Source: Nostoc sp. S4 (lineage in GTDB: Bacteria > Cyanobacteriota > Cyanobacteriia > Cyanobacteriales > Nostocaceae). Taken from it: a DNA stretch of 64,000 bases. The position numbers and the translations under genes are program-made. This document shows, piece by piece, positions 45,369-55,476 of this stretch (positions are counted from its first letter, which is position 1; each line of letters begins with the position of its first letter). The stretch covers positions 142,392-206,391 of the forward strand of contig JAQYWR010000002.1 of assembly GCA_029379225.1 (NCBI GenBank). The letters are read 5' to 3'. The notes under the pieces were generated by a model. It was not told the DNA's origin and searched no databases. It saw only the letters and a list, made by a program, of their open reading frames with translations.

Positions 45369-46436
45369 CTAAAGCGAGGTATTTCTTACTGCCTTAACCA
45401 AGTTTACAAGCTCTAAAGGTAAATCGGCTAAGATGCTCTCTATTTGTATCCCCTCATTTCTAAAGTAACGCTGCTGAGTAGTTGGTTCAGGGATATTACC
45501 TCCAGCATGGTGGAGAGCAACCAGCTGCCAACAATCGTTAAAAACTGGAGAACCAGAGGAGCCTTGCAAAGTACAAGTTATATACTGCACCACATGACCT
45601 CCTACATATTGAACAAAATTATTCTGAAGCGAAATCTGCTTAGGTTGTCCTGATGGGTGCTGAATTATATTAACTCGGCTACCAATAGTAATTGCTTTAG
45701 ATGTAAGTGGCAACCAACCCCATTTTTTTCCAGGTTCTCCTCCAAGTTGAACTAAAGTGTAATCAAGAACTTGGTTGGTATGAAAAATTCCATTGGGTTT
45801 AGCGCGATACTCATAAGTTTGTTGAGCTTCCCCCCGAAAATTATCTTCGTAGTTAAAACGAAAAATTGTATCTGTCAATAGATTTGAGTTTGGTAGAACA
45901 TGATTATTGGTCAATAATAAATCTTGAGCAACAAGAAATCCAGTTCCTGACCAGCGTTCTTGGCTGCTTCGTACCCCAATATAGGCAACTGACCGCGCTA
46001 CCTCAAGTCCCTGATGTAGAAATGAGATTGGACGTAGAGTATTCTCACCAATTATTTTCTCTAAAACATCCTTAGTGGTTTCTCTGCCTCGCCAATCATT
46101 AATAATTGGTAACGCTGCAATGGGTGTCATCATGTCATACTTTGTGAGCAGCATGTCCAAAAATCTTTGCTGTTGCACTCCTACTAAGTTCTTCAGAGTA
46201 TTTAAAAACAGTCCCAATGCCTCATTCTCATAAGTTAAACGTCCATAATTGGACAGATAGCTAACGATCCCACTAACTGCCACAAATGAAGCACCTGAAA
46301 GATCCATCATCGGTATCAACTGTTTTAAATCAGCTAGCTCCAATATTTGCTGGCGTGAACGCTCTGTAGCCAGTTCTGGTAAATCTTTTAGGAGAGTTAT
46401 TAATTGTTTGCGGTCTTGAGCTTCCAGGTTAACCAT
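45369..46436 (-). CDS. effector-associated domain fused to trypsin-like serine protease
   Basis: A 355-aa protein. The N-terminal ~85 residues are an EAD8-like adaptor: QLITLLKDLPELATERSRQQ, DLSGASFVAVSGIVSYLSNY, ENEALGLFLNTLKNLVG. The C-terminal part (about 135-345) is a trypsin/V8-like protease with triad His179 (LLTNNHVL), Asp225 (LDYTLVQL) and Ser294 (GSSGSP), all present. In the EAD model, homotypic adaptor contacts bring such effectors to NTPase sensors in multicellular bacteria. No sensor NTPase lies in this window, so it must act in trans or be encoded outside. I prefer the ATG at 46436 over a TTG at 46451. First gene of the pair with the FGE-like protein. Confidence 0.85.
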   Translation of the reverse strand: MVNLEAQDRKQLITLLKDLPELATERSRQQILELADLKQLIPMMDLSGASFVAVSGIVSYLSNYGRLTYENEALGLFLNTLKNLVGVQQQRFLDMLLTKYDMMTPIAALPIINDWRGRETTKDVLEKIIGENTLRPISFLHQGLEVARSVAYIGVRSSQERWSGTGFLVAQDLLLTNNHVLPNSNLLTDTIFRFNYEDNFRGEAQQTYEYRAKPNGIFHTNQVLDYTLVQLGGEPGKKWGWLPLTSKAITIGSRVNIIQHPSGQPKQISLQNNFVQYVGGHVVQYITCTLQGSSGSPVFNDCWQLVALHHAGGNIPEPTTQQRYFRNEGIQIESILADLPLELVNLVKAVRNTSL

Positions 46437-46665
46437 ATTTTTAGTCTTCAAATGAAGTTGGTATTATCAAAAATACAACACACAATTTTATTACTTTGAC
46501 AAAGACATATAGTATATGTTGACTGCAAAAAACGCTCACTCTGTTTCAAACCCTCACCATTCAACCTCAGAATACGAATGGCCGAGTTCCAAACACGAAG
46601 CTTGCACCTTTGAACCTGAATTAGTTCGGGTCTAAATCTCTAAGTAAATTCAATTACGAATTATT

Positions 46666-49600
46666 TCAACTACGCCCAACCAAACTCGCAACTACTGTCG
46701 CCAACTCAGCCGGCTCAATAGGTTTCGGCAAATGCAGCTGATAACCTTCTTGTATCGCTCGCATCCGATCCTCAACTCTTGCATGAGCTGTCAGTGCGGC
46801 GGCGGGAATATTTCCTCCTAGTTCTGGAGATTGCGATCGCAGTTTGCGAATTAAAGAGTAACCATCCTCTTGGGGCATACCGATGTCGCTAACTAATACA
46901 TCTGGTTTCCACTCTCGAATTACTTGCAATGCTTCTGGAACTGATGCTACTGCTCGGACTTCGGCTTGATACTGTTGCAGTACTGTAGTGATAAATTCTC
47001 GGTTATCAACTTGGTCATCTACAACCAATACCCGCACGCCAATCAGGGAGGGGGGAACAGGGGGAGAAGGGAGGAGGGAGGAAGAAGGCAGGGAGGGACT
47101 TTTTAAAAGTGGTAACTTGACTGTAAATGTCGCGCCTTGTTGTTCGCCGCGACTATCTGCGTGGATGGTGCCGCCATGTAATTCTACTAAATGAGGCACG
47201 ATCGCTAATCCTAGTCCTAATCCCCCATAAGTTCTGGTGCTAGAACTATCAGCTTGACGAAAACGTTCAAAAACGTGAGGTAGAAAATCAGCACTGATGC
47301 CAATCCCGGTGTCAATTACTTGAATTTGGGCATATTTGTCGGTTGTCTGTGGTTTTTCTTCACCATTGACTACTGACAATTGCACCTCTACCCGTCCTCC
47401 TGGGGGTGTGAATTTGATGGCATTGGATAACAAATTCCAGATAATCTGCTGCAAGCGGTCGAAATCACCGGAAACTAAAAATCTTGAATTTTCGCCTTTA
47501 AAACTGCCTTGTGGGTGTTGAGTGGTTGGGGATTGTGCTTGGAGATTTTGGGTTTCTGGTGAAGGAATCAGGGAAAATCTCAAATCGATTTCCTTAGATT
47601 GGGCGGCTAAGCTAACAGTTTCTAGGCTCGACTCAATCATCGGCACTAAATTACAAGTACGGACATTCAGGTGTAATTTACCTCTGTTCATCCGCGATAT
47701 ATCTAGCAAATCTTCAATTAGCTGGGTTTGCGCCTTAGCGTTGCGCTCAATTGTCTCCATACCTTTAGTGATTTGGGTTTCGCTGAGCTTGCTGCGTTGT
47801 AATAGTTGTGCCCAGCCAAGGATAGCATTCAGAGGCGATCGCAATTCGTGGGACAATATGCCGAGAAATTCATCTTTCATCTGGTTAGCTTGTTGCAACT
47901 GCTCTGTTTGCTGTTGCAGAGATGCAATTAAACTAGCTCTCTCCATTGCGATCGCAATTTGGTCGCAGACTGCTTGCATCATCCCCTTTTGATTCTCGGT
48001 GAAGCTTAGCCGAGTCCGACTGCCAAAGGAAAGAGTACCTAATAGCCGTCCCTGTGCAATTAACGGGTAACAATAATAAGCACTAATCCCTAAAGAACGA
48101 ATCAATTCTGTTTTCGGGTCAGTTGATTGCTGCACATTCTCTACAGCTATTGGGTGGCGTTGCTGGGCTACAGTACCGCAAACTGCTTGACCAAATGCCA
48201 ACCACTGAATTTTATCTGCCAGTTCTGGGGAAATGCCAGTGTTAGACTGCAACCGCATTACCCCATTCTCTGCAACCAAATAGTTAAAGTAAACATCTAA
48301 ACCAATTTGCTCTGAGAGTTTTCGGAAGACACTATCGATGAGTACCATCGGTTGCTGGCTCGATAAGAGGTCGTTAGCTGTGTCAAAAAGTAACTTTAGC
48401 CTCTGGTAACCTATAGAAAGCGCTTTTTCTGCGTGCTTGAGGTTGCTAATATCTTGGAACACCAAAATACAGATAGCTGGATGACCGTGCATTGCTGGTA
48501 AGGTATCGGCAAATACCAGTATAGAGCGCACGCCAGAGCTAGTATGCCAGTCTACTTCTAACCCATCTAAACGTTCGCCAAGAGCTACCCGCACTCCTGG
48601 CATTTGCTCGTTGGGAATGCGATTCCCTGCCGCATCTGTATAGTGATAAACTGTGTGATATTCTGCTGCTGGTACACCTTTAGGAAACTCGCCCCCAGCT
48701 AATTCGTCAGCAGAGCGATTAGCAAAAGTTACCCGTGCGGTTCCTGGTTCGAGAAATAACAGCGGTCTTGGCATCAGATTTAACACATCTTCCAGCCATT
48801 TTTGCTGATTGCGGAGTACTTCTTCTGCGTGCTTGCGTTCGCTCAAATCCAAAATAAACGCTATTGACTCTTCCCGTTTTTCTCCCAACAGCACATAACC
48901 AACTAAAATCGGGATTCGGCTACCATCTTTGCGAATGTATTCTTTCTGGTACGGAGTACAAGCACCTTTGGAGTTTCCCTTTGCTTCGATGATACCTTGT
49001 TGGTCTAAATATCGATGCTCTGGAACTGTGATCTCTCTCCAACTTAATTCGCCTGCTAACAGATCTTCTTGCGTGTAACCAATTATCCTGAGATATTCGT
49101 CATTTGCCCGATGGATACCGCCGTACACGTCGGCAAACGCAATGCCGATAACGTTAGCATCTACGAAACTTGCCAGTTTATCTTCGTAGGCTCTAAGTGC
49201 TTGTAGTGCGTCTAGGTGTAGCCCATCAGAGATATCACGCTCATGGCTCAAGTGTTCAATAACCCTCACACTTTGCCAAATCAAAACAGTAAAAATTACA
49301 ATTAGGACGATGGCAAACACTGATACTGCAAAAGCTGGATCGTATTGTCCGGCGCGTTGACCTTCAACAACTACCCACCCTACTATTAAAGGTACTGCGA
49401 TCGCCGCAACCAACAAACGTCGTGCAAGTAAACCGCCGTAGCTATCATTTGTAACTACTTTCATTAAACCCTGTTGGCACCGCGCCCACAAAATGCCTAT
49501 ACCTAGTAAATTGAACAACACTGCTGTGTGTAGCGCCATTGATGTTGTATAAGGAGCAATGCCATAAAGAACTTTGACTTTGTAGGCATAACCTATAAGC

Positions 49601-50196
49601 ACCTGAAAGGAAATCAAAGTAGTTATCAAAGCGAGAATTTGGGCATACCAATAACTGCGGTGATTTTGCTCGTTGAGAAACTGTAAAGCTACGCTGACTA
49701 GTATAAAGTTTAGTGCCGTATTCACCCCCATTCGCCCTGGATTTGATGTCGCTAAACTGGTAGGGAAGTCAAGAAATAGCAACTGATCGATACCAAAATT
49801 CCAGTCGAACAGATATTCACAGAGTGTGAGTGCAGCAATTGTGGTAACTGCTATTGCACAAACCCTAGAAAGCACAAGAATACGGGAGTAGCGGGAATTT
49901 TTAATTGTTTTCTCTTCCCCTGGTTGTTTTCCTCCATTTCCCCTTTTGCTTGTTCTTTCTTCTGTTAACAACAGCCATAGCGACATACCACACAGCACAA
50001 AGCACAGCGCTGTGTTGAATTTCATCGTGGCCAGACTACCAGGGAAACCGCGCTTAAGAACTTCAATTTCAAGCCACCAACCAGCTATAACCAAGCTGCC
50101 AACCAAAATAGGGATTGCACTTGTGATTTTTGCCACAAATGAATTTGCAGGAATTTTAAATATATCTTGCAATCGCAAGCGGTTAACCTTTAACAT
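46666..50196 (-). CDS. hybrid sensor histidine kinase (TM, PAS, PAS, GAF, HisKA, HATPase, REC)
   Basis: An 1176-aa sensor kinase. The N-terminal ~330 residues hold about eight membrane helices of MASE-like type. Two PAS domains follow (about 345-460 and 465-590), a GAF domain (about 600-775; QIAIAMERASLIASLQQQTE), HisKA with the phospho-His in GILSHELRSPLNAILGW (about 795), HATPase (NLLSNAIKF, DTGIGI, GLGLGLAI), and a C-terminal receiver with phospho-acceptor Asp in VLVSDIGMPQEDGYSL. Between HATPase and receiver is a Pro/Ser linker (about 1030-1050) encoded by G/C-rich repeat DNA at 47045-47100. The signal is unknown. It is monocistronic. Confidence 0.93.
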   Translation of the reverse strand: MLKVNRLRLQDIFKIPANSFVAKITSAIPILVGSLVIAGWWLEIEVLKRGFPGSLATMKFNTALCFVLCGMSLWLLLTEERTSKRGNGGKQPGEEKTIKNSRYSRILVLSRVCAIAVTTIAALTLCEYLFDWNFGIDQLLFLDFPTSLATSNPGRMGVNTALNFILVSVALQFLNEQNHRSYWYAQILALITTLISFQVLIGYAYKVKVLYGIAPYTTSMALHTAVLFNLLGIGILWARCQQGLMKVVTNDSYGGLLARRLLVAAIAVPLIVGWVVVEGQRAGQYDPAFAVSVFAIVLIVIFTVLIWQSVRVIEHLSHERDISDGLHLDALQALRAYEDKLASFVDANVIGIAFADVYGGIHRANDEYLRIIGYTQEDLLAGELSWREITVPEHRYLDQQGIIEAKGNSKGACTPYQKEYIRKDGSRIPILVGYVLLGEKREESIAFILDLSERKHAEEVLRNQQKWLEDVLNLMPRPLLFLEPGTARVTFANRSADELAGGEFPKGVPAAEYHTVYHYTDAAGNRIPNEQMPGVRVALGERLDGLEVDWHTSSGVRSILVFADTLPAMHGHPAICILVFQDISNLKHAEKALSIGYQRLKLLFDTANDLLSSQQPMVLIDSVFRKLSEQIGLDVYFNYLVAENGVMRLQSNTGISPELADKIQWLAFGQAVCGTVAQQRHPIAVENVQQSTDPKTELIRSLGISAYYCYPLIAQGRLLGTLSFGSRTRLSFTENQKGMMQAVCDQIAIAMERASLIASLQQQTEQLQQANQMKDEFLGILSHELRSPLNAILGWAQLLQRSKLSETQITKGMETIERNAKAQTQLIEDLLDISRMNRGKLHLNVRTCNLVPMIESSLETVSLAAQSKEIDLRFSLIPSPETQNLQAQSPTTQHPQGSFKGENSRFLVSGDFDRLQQIIWNLLSNAIKFTPPGGRVEVQLSVVNGEEKPQTTDKYAQIQVIDTGIGISADFLPHVFERFRQADSSSTRTYGGLGLGLAIVPHLVELHGGTIHADSRGEQQGATFTVKLPLLKSPSLPSSSLLPSPPVPPSLIGVRVLVVDDQVDNREFITTVLQQYQAEVRAVASVPEALQVIREWKPDVLVSDIGMPQEDGYSLIRKLRSQSPELGGNIPAAALTAHARVEDRMRAIQEGYQLHLPKPIEPAELATVVASLVGRS

Positions 50197-51191
50197 TGAG
50201 TGAACTCTAACCGCATCTATCTAGCGTAATAAACTACCGTATTTCTTACGGGTTAATCATTTAGCTCCACTGTATTTTATGCTGCCCCTTCAGTAACCTT
50301 TCATCTACCCCTATACATATTTTTCATTGCACAATTTACACTAATAAATAAATGATGGTTCAAAAATCGACCTTTGTGAGGATTTCCTAATTGCAAAGGA
50401 TGTTATGGATTATGGTATTAAAAGCGCTGCTCCTCAACAATACCAAACTTTATAATCATTTCAGATAGTGAGGGTGTCAAGAGCTTAGGACTTACGCAAT
50501 CTACAAATTAATGATAATCTGTGTTACTGCTTTAGTCGTTTCAGGTACTTTGTATACTTTAATTTATTCGCTTACTTTGCGTGAGTGTAGCCATCAGCGT
50601 AAAATCGAGCTAGTGCTACTTAGTGCGTTGGGTCGCAATCTTCGTAGCGTCTATTACAGCGGTTTTTGCTATAGATCCAAAGGGCTAAGACAGAGGTATC
50701 TGTTAGTGCAGCTAGCTGTGTCCGACGCAGCGCAAAGTCACTAGCCGTACTCCGAGGAAGAAGCAAGCTATAAGTATAAGGATTTTAACTAAGTTCATTT
50801 TTATTCATACAGTTTGATTTTATTTTGCCATTTTACATACAGCATAATTATAATTAGGAGAATATATCTTTTGAAGAATTTAATTTTATCAAATATAATT
50901 TGATTCTTATTTTCATAAAATTACAAAAATTATAAATATCTAACTTTACAGAATAATATTGCTGAAGTTTAAACTAGAATTAACTTTAGGAAAATGCTCA
51001 ATTGATATAAATAAGATTACCCCAAAATTTCATATATTTTATTATTTCTAAATTAGATTTTTCTTAAAGTTATTAGTTTGATAGAGCTATTTATAACAAA
51101 TAAATTAGGCTTTAAACTCTAGAAAAATATATTAAACTACTCTATTAAAGCAATTTATATTTAAATGACAAGCGCAAAAGTTCTATAATAA
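50197..51191. other. long AT-rich spacer
   Basis: About 1 kb without a supported gene. At roughly 50620-50765 lies a GC-richer repeat (with GTACTCCGAGGAAGAAGC) of a type seen in Nostocales spacers. From 50780 to 51190 the sequence is very AT-rich with no coding character. Confidence 0.55.
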
Positions 51192-51476
51192 TCTCCGCTT
51201 ACAGAAAATATTTATGCAGATGTGTGCGTTGTTAGTGCTGGGATAGTAGGGATATCGACTGCTTATATTTTAATCCGCCAAGGTAAGTCTGTAGTTGTGC
51301 TGGATAATAATTTGATTGGTGGGGATCGAACATTACAGACAATAGCATACTTATCGAATGTGCTAACCTATTGTTACTACGCATTAAAGCAAATGCACGG
51401 AAAAGAGCGACTAAAAATTGTTGACCAAAGTCATACAACAGCAATTATAGCCGTATTCACACCCTTTAGGACATAA
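51192..51476 (+). pseudogene. N-terminal remnant of an FAD-dependent oxidoreductase
   Basis: An open frame reads SPLTENIYADVCVVSAGIVG, then ISTAYILIRQGKSVVVLDNN and YYALKQMHGKERLKIVDQSH before stopping. This is the Rossmann start of a DAO-type FAD oxidoreductase (DVCVVGAGIAGLSTAY is usual). The first Gly of GxGxxG has become Ser, there is no proper start codon, and about 80% of the gene is missing. In the relatives I recall, this fold often precedes a Rieske domain; nothing of that remains here. Confidence 0.7.
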
Positions 51477-52260
51477 TGACAAGCATGAATGTTAAAAACA
51501 GTAATAGTTTTAAGCTGTCGTGCCTACAAGTTGCACCATTTTAATTGTCAAAAAAGCTACAAACCTTCTTTCTTGTTCCCTGCCCCCCAGCAACCTCAAT
51601 ATGCAAATTAAATGCTTAACAGCTTACCTCCTACCTCCTGCTACAAGTGAATACTTATAGAGGCGATCGCTAGAAAATATTAACTGCGATTTTGAGCAAG
51701 TGGATATACGGGAACTTTTTGTTCTAGGTTATAGTCACTAATGACTCTTCCCAATCAGCGATCGCTGCGTTATGTTTCCAAAACTCACTTACCCTTATTT
51801 TTGGCAAGCTGCCCTTCACTTCTACAGATGTATACAGTTAGTGTTATCCCTTCTCAGTTTTTACTCAATTGTCTCTATAGATACAAAAATTCTAGCCAAT
51901 TAGTCGTATTAATGCATATTTAGAGCAATTTTAAATTCTGATTATGAATCTTCGTTATTGGATAAATTTGGCTAAAACCAATTAAATATTAACATAATTG
52001 AGAATATTTGCCTGAAAAATTTCTTCAAGCTAGATAACACTACACTTCACGCTTTTTTGCATCCGAAAACCTATATACTAGACTAGACTTTGATGAATTT
52101 GAGGCTTTGTTAATTGCAACACCAAAAACTATTAATTTTTAGATGAAATAGTAGCGTATCTTATAGTCTATAGTTTTTAAGGTTTAGTCAAAACTATATC
52201 CAGTATTATCAAAAAATTGCAAACTTCATGTGGTGTAACAATCAAGCGGGGAGTGAAAAT
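51477..52260. other. spacer upstream of the squalene-synthase-like gene
   Basis: About 780 bp, AT-rich, with short C-rich repeat patches (about 51565-51645, CCTGCCCCCCAGC and CCTCCTACCTCCTGC). No gene, RNA or strong hairpin was seen. Confidence 0.5.
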
Positions 52261-53088
52261 ATGAATTTACGTACAGATGCATTGCAAATCCTCAAAGAAA
52301 CTAGCCGAACTTTTTATATTCCAATTAGCCTTTTGCCACCGGGATTACAAGAAGCAGTAGCATCAGCGTATTTGTGTATGCGTGCCATTGATGAAATTGA
52401 AGATCATCCACAATTAGATAACGTTACTAAGACGAAGCTGTTACGCACAATTAGCCTGAGACTACAGGCTGGGGTTGATGGCTTCCCAGTAGATGCTTTC
52501 TTTGCAGGATTTAGTGGGTATGAAAATTCCTTAGAAGAAGTTACTCTTAGGATTAGAGAATGGTCACTACTAGCACCGGAAACTATTGCACCTAGAATTT
52601 GGGATGCAACTGCTGCAATGGCAGACCGAATGGGTTACTGGGCAGAAAGAAACTGGAAAATTTGTACAGAATCTGATTTAGATCGTTATACATTTGGGGT
52701 TGCAGGTGCAGTAGGATTGTTGCTCTCTGACTTATGGACTTGGTACGATGGAACACAAACTAACCGTACTCAAGCAATTGGTTTTGGTCGCGGCTTACAA
52801 GCAGTGAATATCCTGCGTAACCATACTGAAGATTTGAGGCGTGGGGTAGACTTTTTTCCACAGGGTTGGAGTGCAGCAAATATGCAAGAGTACGCACGGC
52901 GCAATTTAATGCTGGCAGAAAGTTATACTAAAGGCCTGCCTAACGGCCCAGCTTTAGACTTTTGCCAAATTCCCTTAACCTTGGCTAATGGCACTCTTGA
53001 CGCCCTTGCTAATGGTAAAGAAAAACTTAGCCGCAGTGATGTATTCGCACTTCTCGAACAACTAATTGGTGTGAACGATTCACGATAA
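52261..53088 (+). CDS. squalene/phytoene synthase family protein
   Basis: A 275-aa all-helical prenyl synthase-like protein. I start at the ATG at 52261, preceded by GGGGAG at 7 nt, rather than the in-frame ATG at 52228. Motifs: N-terminal TSRTFYIPISLLP, first metal motif DEIED (44-48), and the second region LQAVNILRNHTEDLRRGVDF (180-198), where the usual DxxED is NxxED (Asn187). It is similar in size to HpnC/HpnD-type squalene-forming enzymes. The altered second motif could mean a changed reaction, for example hydrolysis or a different condensation. The gene precedes an HpnI-like glycosyltransferase and a radical SAM gene, suggesting a terpenoid-lipid pathway. Confidence 0.87.
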   Translation: MNLRTDALQILKETSRTFYIPISLLPPGLQEAVASAYLCMRAIDEIEDHPQLDNVTKTKLLRTISLRLQAGVDGFPVDAFFAGFSGYENSLEEVTLRIREWSLLAPETIAPRIWDATAAMADRMGYWAERNWKICTESDLDRYTFGVAGAVGLLLSDLWTWYDGTQTNRTQAIGFGRGLQAVNILRNHTEDLRRGVDFFPQGWSAANMQEYARRNLMLAESYTKGLPNGPALDFCQIPLTLANGTLDALANGKEKLSRSDVFALLEQLIGVNDSR

Positions 53089-54190
53089 GTTAAAGTTTTG
53101 AGGTTTTGTCAAGAGTCAGTATAAAGGAATTCACTCATGCTAGCAAACTGGTTACAGTGTGTCTTCTATCTCAAAGTAATACCGACCAAAAAACTGAGAA
53201 ATCTTGACCATAATTGACCCGAATATTCGGGCAACAAGAATTTTTCTGGGGAAAGTTACTAAAAATTTCTTAATAATTCAGAGTCTAGAGTTCTCTAAGC
53301 AAAGCCGGAGATTCGGAAGCTTCAGTCAGAATTAAGAATACTTTGATACCCAAAGTGAATTTTTAAGAAAATTAAGAAGTTATAGCATGCTTGATTTTCC
53401 AAATATTTTGGATTATAGCGACTGACACCTTTATTTTGATAAAATTTCGCCGGATCTATTGCTTTCCAATAGAGTTATTTAAACACGTGTTTCATGAGTT
53501 GCTGCCACAGATGTTATCAAGACAATACAAAAAAACCTTAAATCTTTAATTGTTCGCCTTTTTTCTTTCCCTTGACAAATCCTACTATACTCTGAGTTTT
53601 TTATGACTTTCGGAGTACGACTGTTGACTCTGTGTCGAACAGAGCTGCACTAACCGTCTCTCTTGCGACCCTCGGGTATCTACGACTTCAAGGGTCGCAA
53701 GAGAAGCCAGCAGATTCCGAGGCAAGGCGCAAAGGTAGCAGTGGCTTGACTTTTCCCTACCTCGAAGAGAGCTACACAAAGAAACTAACGAATAAGAAAA
53801 TATCCTACTGTTCACAGTCAACTGTCATCTGTCATCAACTATAGATTAAGGTGGCTTTAATAAGTATTTATGGAACAGAAAAAATACAAGTCTTCATCCG
53901 CACGCAAAAATCTCAACTAAAACAGACTTATAAAATTATGAGTAAAAAAGTTGAAAAATAACACACTATCAAAGGGCTAACCATAATTTTATCAAAATTA
54001 TTAAAAAACGTTATTTTTTGAAAAACAGATTGCTTAATGAATCTAATAAATGTATTCTTAAAAGTGGCTTTTAAATATCAACAAAATATAGTTTCAGTAT
54101 AGCGATCGGAGTGCTGTCGAAGGGGCAAGCACGCTCTTAATGACTTATGGTTATAGTAGAATGCAATTTTTGATCTTGCTTGATTGACCG
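53089..54190. other. 1.1-kb spacer with a strong hairpin
   Basis: No coding remnant was recognised. At 53659-53704 there is a perfect 14-bp inverted repeat (TCTCTTGCGACCCT / AGGGTCGCAAGAGA) with an 18-nt loop inside a GC-richer repeat (about 53625-53760). The rest is AT-rich. The large gap argues against a simple operon between the squalene-synthase-like gene and the glycosyltransferase. Confidence 0.6.
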
Positions 54191-55330
54191 ATGATAATTG
54201 TTGCTTTAAAGATAGTCTTGCTGGTTGCGATCGCTGCATCAGTAGCCTTTTATATTTGGTGTGGAATCTGTCTTGTTTGGTTTAGAACCTCCCTCAAGCG
54301 GAAAATAAGTGTGAATCACCAACCAGTATCGCTATTAGTTCCGGTTTGCGGCGTAGACGAAGATGCTCGTGAAAACTGGGCTTCTTTTTGTCAGCAAGAC
54401 TATGAAAACTACGAGGTGCTGTTTGGGGTGATGAACCTACAAGACCCTGCTGTCCCTATATTAGAAGAACTGGTAGCAAAATTTGGCGATCGCGCCCAAC
54501 TCCACTTTTGCTTGGAAGTACGCGGTATCAACCATAAAATCAGTAATCTGATGCATCTTCTCGAGTTCGCACAGCATGAGATTGTCATTTTCGCTGATAG
54601 TGATATCTGCGTCAGTCCCAACTACCTTAGTACCGTCACAGAACCTCTTTGCGAGTCGTCTGTAGGTGTCGTGACCTGTGGTTACCTAGACCACACTCCC
54701 AAAGTATTCGGAGCAGCCTTAGCGTCTTTGGGGCGATGTATTGACTTCATTCCCAGTGTGCTGGTGGCTCGTAGCTTGGATCGCGGTCTGCGATTTGCGA
54801 TCGGTCCGACTATTGCTACCCGTAAATCTGTGCTAGCAGACATCGGTGGATTGCAAAGCGTACTCAACCGTATAGGTATAGATTATCATATCGGTAAAAT
54901 GGCGGCTGACGCTGGGTATCGGGTAAAACTCTCAGAATATATCTTGCAAAATAACTGCGGGCGTGAGACCTTGGAGAAGGTATTCCTGCGAGAACTGCGC
55001 TGGGCTAAAACAATACGTCTAAATTACGGGCTAAAGTATTATAGTATTGGATTAACTTATGGTACAGTATACTGCATCCCTTTACTTTTACTGGGTGATT
55101 TTCAAAGCTGGGCAGTTATCGTATCCTTTGCTACTTTTGCGATTAGAGTGATTCAGGTACTAATAGCTATCCAATGTTTGGACTGTCCGAAACTCTTATG
55201 GTGGCTTTGGCTACTGCCCATTCGTGAGTTGCTCAACTTTGCTATCTGGTTTGGAGGCTGTTTCGGTCAAAGTGTCAATTGGCGCGGACGAGTACTGTAT
55301 ATTAGTGCAGGTGGTTTACTTACAGATTAG
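54191..55330 (+). CDS. HpnI-like / ceramide-glucosyltransferase-like glycosyltransferase
   Basis: A 379-aa membrane glycosyltransferase of the GT21/HpnI type. An N-terminal membrane helix (about 3-28) is followed by a GT-A domain with VSLLVPVCGVDEDARENWAS, the DxD-like FADSDICVSPNY, and the hallmark (Q/R)xxRW in RELRWAKTIR (about 270-279), then about three C-terminal membrane helices. In hopanoid producers HpnI transfers N-acetylglucosamine to bacteriohopanetetrol. Here a related lipid acceptor is likely, but whether it is a hopanoid cannot be told, since no squalene-hopene cyclase is in the window. It probably forms a unit with the radical SAM gene 146 bp downstream. Confidence 0.85.
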   Translation: MIIVALKIVLLVAIAASVAFYIWCGICLVWFRTSLKRKISVNHQPVSLLVPVCGVDEDARENWASFCQQDYENYEVLFGVMNLQDPAVPILEELVAKFGDRAQLHFCLEVRGINHKISNLMHLLEFAQHEIVIFADSDICVSPNYLSTVTEPLCESSVGVVTCGYLDHTPKVFGAALASLGRCIDFIPSVLVARSLDRGLRFAIGPTIATRKSVLADIGGLQSVLNRIGIDYHIGKMAADAGYRVKLSEYILQNNCGRETLEKVFLRELRWAKTIRLNYGLKYYSIGLTYGTVYCIPLLLLGDFQSWAVIVSFATFAIRVIQVLIAIQCLDCPKLLWWLWLLPIRELLNFAIWFGGCFGQSVNWRGRVLYISAGGLLTD

Positions 55331-55476
55331 TAGCTCTGCTGTTTTTTCATTGAATCGAAATTCAAATAATATTAACCTTGGGGTTACACAAGTGTGTAAA
55401 ATACCTATGCAAATGAAGCACAGGTAAACAATTCTAGACCTTGTAACGACTAACTAAGGATAAAAGGAATCCCTTT

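Noticed and set aside
36705..46436. whole 36.7-46.4 kb stretch as one integrated genomic island
   Set aside because: No integrase, tRNA end or flanking direct repeats were seen, and a core-type rluA gene sits inside it.
47522..47992. 156-aa plus-strand ORF opposite the hybrid kinase
   Set aside because: A shadow of the HisKA/GAF coding region with no independent motif.
50511..50744. 77-aa ORF in the spacer after the kinase
   Set aside because: It covers a dispersed spacer repeat, with no RBS and no recognisable protein.
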